Shown here one piece after another: positions 34,312 through 41,462 of a stretch of 52,206 bases of DNA. Under the pieces are notes generated by a model. The model was not told the DNA's origin. It did not search any database and saw only the letters and a list, made by a program, of their open reading frames with translations. The number at the start of each line of letters is the position of its first letter. The stretch's first letter is position 1. Source of the DNA: an uncultured Gammaproteobacteria bacterium (GTDB lineage: Bacteria; Pseudomonadota; Gammaproteobacteria; GCA-001735895); the NCBI GenBank assembly GCA_947260025.1, contig CAMYON010000009.1, positions 1 through 52,206 on the forward strand. The letters are read 5' to 3'. The translations under genes and the position numbers were made by a program.

Positions 34312-35061
34312 ATGAAACTCTATTTTCTGATCCCTGGTTACTTTTTTTTGTTAATAGGAGCCGCCGTGTCCCACGCCGCTATCGCCTCTTCCTCAATTGG
34401 TTTCACTTATTCAGAATCATTGGCTGAAAAAATGGCCCTGGATGCTACAAAAGCGACTTCTCTTACCCCGCCACTACTGGGAGTCGCCATCGAGATCAAA
34501 GCAGGCATCGTAGGCAAAGTAACTCAGCTCCATCTTTTTATTCAAAATGACGCTCAAATTCGTTGGCCCGAGGAAGACATCATAATCGCTGCCGGACCCA
34601 ATACCGACCAGCTTCCATTTGGATTCCTTGGCCGCCTGAAAAACAAGGAGGTCAAATCGTTTGTTTTCAGGCACGTGGAAAAACTGGCATACCTGACAAT
34701 GAATCGGCATGGCAAGACTCCTCTCACCAAGGCCGTAAAAGTGGGGGAGGATAAAGAGGCTTCTTACAGTTCTCTCCCCGTGGCGGCCTATATGAAATCG
34801 TTTCTTCCAGGCGTGATGTGGCTGAGCATCAGCGCAAACTCCGAACTCCTGGCTCATGAAGCCTATGCCTACCATAATGTCTATTTTGAGAAATCCAGCG
34901 TGAAGGGAAACCCCCTGCAGCAGAATCGAATGGATCCCGACCAATTAATTGGCGTGGAGTTACCTATGCCACTGATAGAGGGTATGCGCAAAGAACTTCG
35001 AAGAGTGGCAGATGAAGGGCAGCAAGGTCGTCAGCCTGTCCAGTACGAAGTGTTCCACTGA
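34312..35061 (+). CDS. Secreted protein of unknown function in a duplicated-end segment
   Basis: 249 residues with a signal peptide (about 1-22, ending VSHA-AI). The mature protein contains LGVAIEIKAGIVGKVTQLHLFI, FGFLGRLKNKEVKSFVFRHVEKLAYL and WLSISANSELLAHEAYAYHNVYF. It has no cysteines, no membrane segment beyond the signal, and no family I recognise. Base use is more AT-rich than in flanking genes, like the lipoprotein at 32-1045. It lies exactly between the truncated DUF2779 start at 34213 and the intact one at 35191, so it may have arrived with the duplication. Ribosome site weak (TAAGA). Confidence 0.65.
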   Translation: MKLYFLIPGYFFLLIGAAVSHAAIASSSIGFTYSESLAEKMALDATKATSLTPPLLGVAIEIKAGIVGKVTQLHLFIQNDAQIRWPEEDIIIAAGPNTDQLPFGFLGRLKNKEVKSFVFRHVEKLAYLTMNRHGKTPLTKAVKVGEDKEASYSSLPVAAYMKSFLPGVMWLSISANSELLAHEAYAYHNVYFEKSSVKGNPLQQNRMDPDQLIGVELPMPLIEGMRKELRRVADEGQQGRQPVQYEVFH

Positions 35062-35150
35062 ATTCGAGAGACGTTCGGGACATACTATCCCTGACTCCAT
35101 GAATGCTGCTTTCAACCCGGTAGAAGCAGACCAACGCTCAGCGATGTACG

Positions 35151-35174
35151 TAATAGGTATACTGTCCCCGGAAT
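35151..35174. repeat. Palindrome end before the DUF2779 gene
   Basis: GGTATACTGTCCCCGGAAT is the right terminal repeat of the GGGGACAGTATAC family. A poor left end may lie at 35073 (TTCGGGACATACTAT). It stands 17 bases before the DUF2779 start codon, in the position of the ribosome site and promoter. Confidence 0.7.
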
Positions 35175-35190
35175 CGCCGGAAACACAAAC

Positions 35191-36678
35191 ATGCAGCTGT
35201 CAAAATCACAATACGTCCGTGGCCTCCAATGCCACAAGGCATTGTGGCTGTATAAACACAAAAGAGAGGTAATAACCCCCACCAGCCCGCGACAGGAATT
35301 CATCTTTGCGGGCGGCCACCGCATCGGCAAACTCGCGCAGGAGCTGTTCCCGGGCGGCACCGAAATCGAGCACGACCCGAAAAACTTCGACGGCATGATC
35401 GAAAAAACCCGGGCACTGATCGACCAGGGCGCGAACGTCATTTACGAGGCGACTTTCAAAAGCCGCAACGTTTTCATCATGGCGGACATCCTCGTGCGCA
35501 ACGGCGGTGCCTGGGACCTCTACGAGGTCAAAGCCTCGACCGGCGTCAAGCCGCAACACAAGCCGGACGCCGCCATTCAGTGGTACGTGATTCAGGACCA
35601 CCTGCCGCTGGGCAAGGCCCACATCGTGCACGTCAACAACGACTACGAGTTTAACGGCGAACTCGATATCAGCCAGCTGCTGGCGATCGAGGACATTACC
35701 GACGAAGTGCTCGAGCTGCTGCCGGGGCTCGACCAAAACCTGGATTCGATGAGCGACATGTTGAGCCAGAATGAGCCCGACATCCCGATCGGCCCGCAGT
35801 GTGCCGACCCCTACGAATGCGACTTCAAGGCATACTGCTGGCGGGACGTGCCCTCGCCTTCCGTGTTCAACCTGTACCGGATGGACAAGCACCGGAAGTT
35901 CGAGCTGTACCACGCGGGCAAAATCAGTTACGCGGATGTCTGTGGCGAGAAGCTTTCGAAAACTCAGGCATTACAGGTCGACTCGGCGCTTGCAGGGGAG
36001 GCTTATATCGATCGCGAAGCCATCCGGGAATTCGTTGACAGCGCGGTTTACCCGATCAATTTCCTGGATTTCGAAACCTTCAACAGCGCGATACCGAAGT
36101 TCCCCGGCCAGAAGCCCTATCGCACCGCGATCCCGTTTCAGTATTCGCTGCACATCCTGCACGCGGACGGGGAGATCGAGCACAGGGAATTCCTCGCCGA
36201 TGAGCACCGGGACCCGCGCGCCGAAATCGCGCAGAAACTGGCCGGGGACATTACCGCCGAAGGTTCCATCGTTGCCTTCAGCCAGTCGACCGAAAAATCG
36301 ATTATCCGTCGACTCGCCACCGAGTCCGCCGAGCACGAGCAAACCTTAATCGCGATGAACGACCGTTTTATCGACCTGTTAACGCCGTTTCAGCAACTGA
36401 TGTATTACCACCCGGATTTCAACGGCAGCTTTTCGATCAAATCGGTGTTGCCCGCCCTGTTTCCAAATGACGCAGCGCTGAACTACAAGGGGCTGGATAT
36501 CCAGGCGGGCGACATGGCCTCGATGATCTATGCCGACCTGGACCGGATCGACGACGAAAGCGAAAGGCAGAAAGTCCGCGAAGCGTTGCTCGAATACTGC
36601 AAACTAGACACCTATGCGATGGTGATGATCTGGCAGGAACTCAGGAACACTGCGGGAACGAGTGGGCTGTCACCATGA
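35191..36678 (+). CDS. DUF2779 protein: Cas4/RecB-like Fe-S nuclease fused to a DEDD-type exonuclease-like domain
   Basis: 495 residues, cytoplasmic. The N-terminal half looks like a PD-(D/E)XK nuclease of the Cas4/AddB kind: IYEATF, IMADILV and LYEVKAST give the Glu, Asp and Glu-x-Lys. Four cysteines suited to a 4Fe-4S cluster are C14, C204, C210 and C216 (CADPYECDFKAYC). The C-terminal DUF2779 part opens with NFLDFETF (Asp293, Glu295) and closes with YCKLDTYAM (Asp473), the pattern of DEDD exonucleases; the middle Asp is not obvious. This suggests a DNA-processing or defence nuclease, but no role is established. The DUF1415 gene follows with a 4-base overlap. Confidence 0.82.
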   Translation: MQLSKSQYVRGLQCHKALWLYKHKREVITPTSPRQEFIFAGGHRIGKLAQELFPGGTEIEHDPKNFDGMIEKTRALIDQGANVIYEATFKSRNVFIMADILVRNGGAWDLYEVKASTGVKPQHKPDAAIQWYVIQDHLPLGKAHIVHVNNDYEFNGELDISQLLAIEDITDEVLELLPGLDQNLDSMSDMLSQNEPDIPIGPQCADPYECDFKAYCWRDVPSPSVFNLYRMDKHRKFELYHAGKISYADVCGEKLSKTQALQVDSALAGEAYIDREAIREFVDSAVYPINFLDFETFNSAIPKFPGQKPYRTAIPFQYSLHILHADGEIEHREFLADEHRDPRAEIAQKLAGDITAEGSIVAFSQSTEKSIIRRLATESAEHEQTLIAMNDRFIDLLTPFQQLMYYHPDFNGSFSIKSVLPALFPNDAALNYKGLDIQAGDMASMIYADLDRIDDESERQKVREALLEYCKLDTYAMVMIWQELRNTAGTSGLSP

Positions 36679-37238
36679 TTGCTGGCGATACTGACGCGAT
36701 AGCCGCATCCGTACGCCGCTGGGTGGAGACGGTTGTTGTCGGCCTTAATCTGTGCCCGTTTGCGGGGCGGGAGCTGCACCGGGAGCGGATCCGGTTCGCG
36801 GTTACCCCGGCGGCAACGGAGGAACAGCTGTTAGCCAGTTTGCAGAGCGAACTTGAATGGCTGGATAGAAATCCCGCCACTGAAACCACCCTGCTGATTC
36901 ATCCCGGGGTGCTGCAGGATTTTGGCGACTATAACCAGTTTCTCGAAACGGCCGACGACCTGCTGGTCGCAATGGACGCAGACGGCATCTACCAGCTCGC
37001 CAGCTTTCACCCGCATTACCAGTTTGCCGAAACCGAGGTCGATGACGTCGAGAACTACACCAATCGCTCGCCTTATCCCATGCTGCACTTGCTGCGCGAG
37101 CAAAGCCTCGAGCGCAGCATCGCCAGTTACCCCGACACGGAACAGATACCGCGGCGTAACATCGCCCTGATGAAACGCCTGGGCATTGCCAAACTGCAAC
37201 AGCTACTGCGGGACTGCCTCCCTCAAGGCCGTCACTAG
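36675..37238 (+). CDS. DUF1415 protein
   Basis: 187 residues, starting in the ATGA overlap with the DUF2779 gene. Characteristic phrases: WVETVVVGLNLCPFAGREL, LLIHPGVLQDFGDYNQFLETAD, YQLASFHPHYQFAET, NYTNRSPYPMLHLLREQS and NIALMKRLG. Full length. The family is common in gammaproteobacteria and of unknown function; the conserved Cys and His could bind metal. The overlap implies coupled translation with the nuclease. Confidence 0.9.
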   Translation: MIAGDTDAIAASVRRWVETVVVGLNLCPFAGRELHRERIRFAVTPAATEEQLLASLQSELEWLDRNPATETTLLIHPGVLQDFGDYNQFLETADDLLVAMDADGIYQLASFHPHYQFAETEVDDVENYTNRSPYPMLHLLREQSLERSIASYPDTEQIPRRNIALMKRLGIAKLQQLLRDCLPQGRH

Positions 37239-37366
37239 TGGTGCGGGGTACAGCAGGCCTGTCTATCATCCAGTCATTCGAAATTGGTATAGTGCCGCCG
37301 TAATTGGAATTGATGATCCAGGGGCCTGTAAGATGTAAGGCCCGATCCATTCACAGGAGACCTCCC

Positions 37367-38611
37367 ATGGGCGAAAACCGCGACCTCGTATTCGAACAGT
37401 GCCGGCCGGAGATGGACCTGGCTTTCAGCGAGGCCGAATTCGGCCAGCGTCTCGAGCGCATCCGCGCGCGCATGGCGCGCGACGGTATCGACGTTCTCTG
37501 GCTGATGGCGCCGGAGAGCCTGTACTACGTCAGCGGTTACAAGTGCATCTGGTACCAGGCGCAGAGCCCGAAGCAGTGGCCCGCGACCAGCGGCATCGCA
37601 ATCCACCGCGAGCGCGACGATTTCATCCTGTTCGACACCCCGAGCGAGGCGGTCATGTGCCGCTTCGTCACCTGCGCTAAGGATGTCCGGGTTTTTCCGA
37701 TGAGCGGGCGCCGCGACGGTATCGCGTTCATCGTCGATGAGCTGAAATCGGCGGGCTGGCTGGAGTCGGGCTCGCTCGGCATGGAGCTCCACAGCTACCG
37801 ACCCAACCCGACGATCAGCCAGCGCTTCCGCGAGTCCTTCGAGGCGAGCGGCATGAGCGTAACCGACGGCAGCGACGTGCTGCGCGAGGTGCGCTGGGTC
37901 AAGTCGGACGCCGAGATCGCCTGTATCGAAAAGGCCGCGGAAATCACCGACATCGGTTTCGAGGCGGCGAAGAACGCTATTCGTCCCGGGGTCACCGAAC
38001 TCGACGTCTATGCCGAAATGAATTACGCGATGGCACGCGCCGGCGGCGAACAGCCGGGCATCACGCTGCCGGTCAACTCGGGGCTCAAGGCCAACTGCGG
38101 CCATGCGCTCGCGAGCCGCAGGACGATCCGCGCCGGCGAGCAGGTCAACATCGACATCAGCGGCGTCTTCGAACGCTATCACGCCAACGGCGGGCGCGCG
38201 TTTTACGTCGGCGAGCCGCCAGCGGACGTGCTCGACTATCACCGCCTGTCGTCCGGCGTGTTCGACGTCATCGACAGCATCCTGCGCCCCGGCCTGCCGG
38301 TCGCAGAACTGGTGCAAAAGACGCGGGCGTATTACGACGAGGTCGGCATCTGGTCGGACGCGGGCTGGGTCGGCGGTTACGAACTGGGGCTCGCGTTCCC
38401 GCCCGACTGGGTGGGTAACTACGTTTACGAAATGACGGATACGGACAGCGACAGGATCCTCGAGCCCGGCACCGTGATCAATTTCGAAAGCCAGTTTTTC
38501 GCGCCGCGCATGTCGGGCATCACCTACTACGTCGATACGCTGATGTTCAAGGCCGACAAGGCCTTAAGGCCGCTCAACTTTAAACCCGAGCTGGTGATCG
38601 TCGACGCCTGA
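37367..38611 (+). CDS. M24-family hydrolase, creatinase/ectoine-hydrolase-like
   Basis: 414 residues from ATG 37367, ribosome site AGGAGA. The N-terminal creatinase domain (about 20-170) contains YYVSGYKCIWYQAQSP. The C-terminal pita-bread fold contains MNYAMARAGGEQPGI, VNIDISGVFERYHANGGRAFYVGEP and LEPGTVINFESQFF. Several metal ligands of aminopeptidase P are replaced: the second Asp by Asn (HANGG) and the HxxGH motif by GYELGLAFPPDW. Creatinase lacks these ligands too, and ectoine hydrolase DoeA has a similar GY..G..PPDW phrase as I recall. So a metal-independent C-N hydrolase is more likely than a peptidase. Convergent with the dimethylformamidase-like genes. Confidence 0.82.
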   Translation: MGENRDLVFEQCRPEMDLAFSEAEFGQRLERIRARMARDGIDVLWLMAPESLYYVSGYKCIWYQAQSPKQWPATSGIAIHRERDDFILFDTPSEAVMCRFVTCAKDVRVFPMSGRRDGIAFIVDELKSAGWLESGSLGMELHSYRPNPTISQRFRESFEASGMSVTDGSDVLREVRWVKSDAEIACIEKAAEITDIGFEAAKNAIRPGVTELDVYAEMNYAMARAGGEQPGITLPVNSGLKANCGHALASRRTIRAGEQVNIDISGVFERYHANGGRAFYVGEPPADVLDYHRLSSGVFDVIDSILRPGLPVAELVQKTRAYYDEVGIWSDAGWVGGYELGLAFPPDWVGNYVYEMTDTDSDRILEPGTVINFESQFFAPRMSGITYYVDTLMFKADKALRPLNFKPELVIVDA

Positions 38612-38630
38612 CGCAGCATTTACTTAAAAC

Positions 38631-38656
38631 GTCATTCCCGCTTGCGCGGGAATGAC
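38631..38656. repeat. TCATTCCCGC palindrome between convergent genes
   Basis: GTCATTCCCGC pairs perfectly with GCGGGAATGAC around TTGC. It is the same repeat family as at 25720 and 25805. Lying between two convergent genes it could end transcription from either side, though there is no T-run. Confidence 0.85.
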
Positions 38657-38673
38657 GAATTTATGTAGTGCCA

Positions 38674-40899
38674 TTAGGGCATATCGAAAGGCGCCTCTTC
38701 GAGGAAGCGCGCAATGACGTTGGCCGAAATCCGCGACACGTTATTGTCGTAACCGTTGTGCGGCAGGCTCGCGCCCCAGGCGATGGAGCCGACCGAAAAC
38801 ACCGCGCCGCCGCCCGGCGTTTCGAAGAACGTCATGTCCGCGCGCACCAGCGGGTTTTGCACACCGTCCATGGCCGCGTGATGGAAGCCGATTTCGTCGG
38901 GCACGATCAGCGTGTTGGCGGAATGCCCCTCGGAGCTGGCGACGACCAGCGCGTGCACCGGCGTGCCCAGCAGCGGGTCCACGGTGTCGATTTCCGAGCC
39001 GCTGGCGCCGTCACCGAGATAACCGAAATCGCCGATGATCTCGTCCTCGCCGATGCCGTCGAAGATAAACTCCGCACGCGGATCGAAACTGTCCGCGGTG
39101 CGCCGGTAATAGCCCGACTCGTCGAAACCCACGGCGACGGTGCCGACGCCGACCACCGCCTGCGGCGGCACTCCGAGGCGGCGCCACAGGCCGCCGTATT
39201 CCCCCGTGAACTCGAGGTAATATTCGCCGGGCTCCTCGTCACGGTAACGAATGCCATCCTCGGCGCGGCGCAGTTCCAGCGCCCCGGGATAAGAATCGGA
39301 CATCGCGCAGCGCCAGATGAAGCCGTTGCCGCCGAGGTAGGCCAGGCGCCCGGCGCCGGCGAGATAGTCACGCAGGCCATCCAGCATCGGCGTGGTGTAA
39401 TACTCGGGGTGGGTTCCGGTCAACACCGCGCGATAGGGGTCGAGCAGCGCGGCGCCCTCGCGGTGCAGGTCCTCGTCGGTAACGACGTCGTAGTCGATGC
39501 CCTGCTGTTCGAGCCAGCCGAGAATATGCGTGTCGGCGTTGAAACTCCAGTAAGGCGTCGTCGGCGCCATGTTCAGGATCGGGCGCAGGCGCGAGGCGTA
39601 GCGCACGCCGCTGCCGTCGGCGTGCGTGTCGTAGGTCGACAGGCCGAATTCGGGGTGCTCCTGCAGAAACACGTCGGTCTTCTCGAGCGTGGTCCAGAAC
39701 GACTCGGTCACCTCGGCGTAACGCTGATGAAACAGCCACTGGTAGTTCGAGTAAGCGAGGTAGGTCGCGGTCGACACGAGGAAGGCGAGTTTCGCCGTGG
39801 TTTTACCGCTGGGCGGCCGCACGAAGAAAGTGACGTAGGATTCGTCGTCATCGGCACGCAGGCGCACGGCGTAAACGCCGCTTTCGAGATCGTCCGGAAC
39901 CACGTACTCGAAATCGGTCTCCCAGCCCGCGTCGTAGAGGTCGTCGTCGTGAAAATGCATGGCGCCGTACTCGCCCGGCGCATGGCGCCAGTTTTGCTCC
40001 TCGCCGCTCCAGTTGAAACCCTTGCAGCCGCGTGAAGGCAGATTGACCGTGCGGCCATGCAGCGCGTTGGGGCCGGTATCGCTGATGACGTCCGTGCCGG
40101 TATCGCGCGCGAAATCCCACGCGGCGATAAGCCCTGGATACTGCGCACAGGGATCCTCGGGCGCGGCCACGGCGTTAATGTCGGCCTCGCCGAGCACGCC
40201 CGCGGCAAGTCGCGGACGATCCAGCTTGCCGTTGAAATGGCAGGCCGAGCCCGGCCTGCCGTCGGCGAGATCAGCCCGCAGCGCGGCGAACAGGAGTTCG
40301 GTTTGCGCGGCGACGAAACCGCCGGCGCTCGCACTCGCACTCGCGGCGCGCAGCGGATCGAAGCTGCCGCCCTGCGGCTGCTGGCTGACGCTAATGGTTT
40401 TCGTGGCCACATCGTAGCTACCCGCAACCAGGTACCAGCGCCGTTCCGCGAGCCGCTCCCCGCTGCTGACCTCGGCGACATTGCCGCGGCCGTCGCCGAC
40501 GCGCAGCGCAAGCGCGCCGGCATCGTCGAGCATCAGCGCGAATCCCGTCGCCGGCTCGTCCTGCCACTGCGCTATCAGCGCCTGCCGCCCGTTCGCGGGC
40601 GTGGTCGGATACACCCAGGCCAGCACGGTGAAACTGTCGAGTCCGTCGAATGCGCTAGCGTGCGGTACGACCGCGTACGAACCCGCATCGATCGGCTGCA
40701 GGCGGCCCGGGTATTCGCCCGCGAAAGGCGCGTCGATCTCGTCCAGGCGCAGGATGTCGTGCTCCGGGTGGTTGTCGCCGCAGACGACCCGCACCAGGTC
40801 GGCGCGGTAACGCTCGGCGCCGTAAGTACTGATCTTGAAACCGACCCTGTCGCCGGGCGCCAGGCTCCAGCTATCGGCATAACCGAGAATTTTTTTCAT
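38674..40899 (-). CDS. dmfA2: N,N-dimethylformamidase-like large subunit
   Basis: 741 residues. The known enzyme hydrolyses dimethylformamide to dimethylamine and formate, using a mononuclear iron held by two Tyr and one Glu. The N-terminal beta region includes a LamG-like jelly roll (SFTVLAWVYPTTPANGRQALIAQW to SSGERLAERRWYLVAGSYD). The characteristic large-subunit part follows: FNWSGEEQNW, YGAMHFHDDDLYDAGWETDF, YAVRLRADDDESYVTFFVRP, STATYLAYSNYQW, and the late GNGFIWRCAM and FETPGGGAVFSVGSIAWGASLPHNGYDNNVSRI. No signal peptide. The true substrate may be another formamide or small amide. It follows the small-subunit gene by 31 bases. Confidence 0.85.
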   Translation of the reverse strand: MKKILGYADSWSLAPGDRVGFKISTYGAERYRADLVRVVCGDNHPEHDILRLDEIDAPFAGEYPGRLQPIDAGSYAVVPHASAFDGLDSFTVLAWVYPTTPANGRQALIAQWQDEPATGFALMLDDAGALALRVGDGRGNVAEVSSGERLAERRWYLVAGSYDVATKTISVSQQPQGGSFDPLRAASASASAGGFVAAQTELLFAALRADLADGRPGSACHFNGKLDRPRLAAGVLGEADINAVAAPEDPCAQYPGLIAAWDFARDTGTDVISDTGPNALHGRTVNLPSRGCKGFNWSGEEQNWRHAPGEYGAMHFHDDDLYDAGWETDFEYVVPDDLESGVYAVRLRADDDESYVTFFVRPPSGKTTAKLAFLVSTATYLAYSNYQWLFHQRYAEVTESFWTTLEKTDVFLQEHPEFGLSTYDTHADGSGVRYASRLRPILNMAPTTPYWSFNADTHILGWLEQQGIDYDVVTDEDLHREGAALLDPYRAVLTGTHPEYYTTPMLDGLRDYLAGAGRLAYLGGNGFIWRCAMSDSYPGALELRRAEDGIRYRDEEPGEYYLEFTGEYGGLWRRLGVPPQAVVGVGTVAVGFDESGYYRRTADSFDPRAEFIFDGIGEDEIIGDFGYLGDGASGSEIDTVDPLLGTPVHALVVASSEGHSANTLIVPDEIGFHHAAMDGVQNPLVRADMTFFETPGGGAVFSVGSIAWGASLPHNGYDNNVSRISANVIARFLEEAPFDMP

Positions 40900-40930
40900 G
40901 CCGCCGACCCCGGCTGCAACGACGCTCCGC

Positions 40931-41230
40931 TCACGCCAGTTCCTCCCCGGTCAGCGTGTGCCAGCGCCGCCGGAACAATTCCTGGACGGCGACGGCGTGA
41001 TCGCTGAAAACCTGCTCTTCGAAACGCTCGATCGGCGCGCCGCGCGCGGCCGGAATTCGTGCCAGCATCCAGCGGCGACCGCGTTCGATGCAAATCAGCA
41101 CGTGGCGTTCCGCCATCGGCATCAATCGCATGCGATTGATGACCAGCGTTAACTCGGGACTGTACGGGCCGTCGGGATTATCCCGGAACTCGTCAGCCAG
41201 CTCGGTCTTCGACGGGTCGATTTCGTACAT
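40931..41230 (-). CDS. dmfA1: N,N-dimethylformamidase-like small subunit
   Basis: 99 residues from ATG 41230 (ribosome site AGGAAATG); an upstream in-frame start at 41398 would add residues encoded by repeat and remnant sequence. It contains LADEFRDNPDGPYSPELTLVINRMR, ERHVLICIERGRRWMLARIP and FSDHAVAVQELFRRRWHTLTG, as in the small subunit of dimethylformamidase. The characterised subunit is about 130 residues, so this one is shorter. Directly upstream of the large subunit on the same strand; the two should be co-translated and assembled together. Confidence 0.82.
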   Translation of the reverse strand: MYEIDPSKTELADEFRDNPDGPYSPELTLVINRMRLMPMAERHVLICIERGRRWMLARIPAARGAPIERFEEQVFSDHAVAVQELFRRRWHTLTGEELA

Positions 41231-41256
41231 GGCGCATTTCCTGTATCGCGGGGGTT

Positions 41257-41279
41257 TTCGGGGGACAGTATACCCGTTC
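41257..41279. repeat. GGGGGACAGTATAC palindrome end
   Basis: TTTTCGGGGGACAGTATACC matches the left terminal repeat of the elements at 9972 and 34131. No right end is visible, and a coding-like remnant follows directly. It lies about 30 bases before the dmfA1 start, where promoter elements are expected. Confidence 0.7.
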
Positions 41280-41280
41280 C

Positions 41281-41410
41281 GACCCCGTTTTCGACCGAGA
41301 CGGTCGACCGCCTGCCGCGATATCGCGTCTGGCACGACGATGGCGACGAGCCCTACACCCGCGCGCCGGTATCGCTCAGCGGGATTTTCGACGATCAACC
41401 TACCGAGTGA
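41281..41410 (+). pseudogene. Possible C-terminal remnant of a lost gene
   Basis: One plus-strand frame reads TVDRLPRYRVWHDDGDEPYT, then RAPVSLSGIFDDQPTE and a stop at 41408. The residue mix looks protein-like and is not explained by the minus-strand genes, while its 5' side is cut by the palindrome end at 41257-41279. I do not recognise the family and it may be chance. Confidence 0.3.
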
Positions 41411-41462
41411 GAGTAACCGAAATGATCTCCCGTACCGCCGAGAGCCTCAGGGGCAGCAAAGG

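Noticed and set aside
35191..36678. DUF2779 protein as a CRISPR Cas4
   Set aside because: The cysteine and nuclease pattern is similar, but the protein is far longer than Cas4, has a second domain and no CRISPR context.
37274..38317. Minus-strand frame of 347 codons opposite the M24 gene
   Set aside because: Antisense shadow; the plus-strand M24 frame has the ribosome site and family motifs.
38668..40035. Plus-strand frame of 455 codons opposite the dimethylformamidase-like large subunit
   Set aside because: No domains and a composition typical of antisense; the minus-strand gene has clear family motifs.
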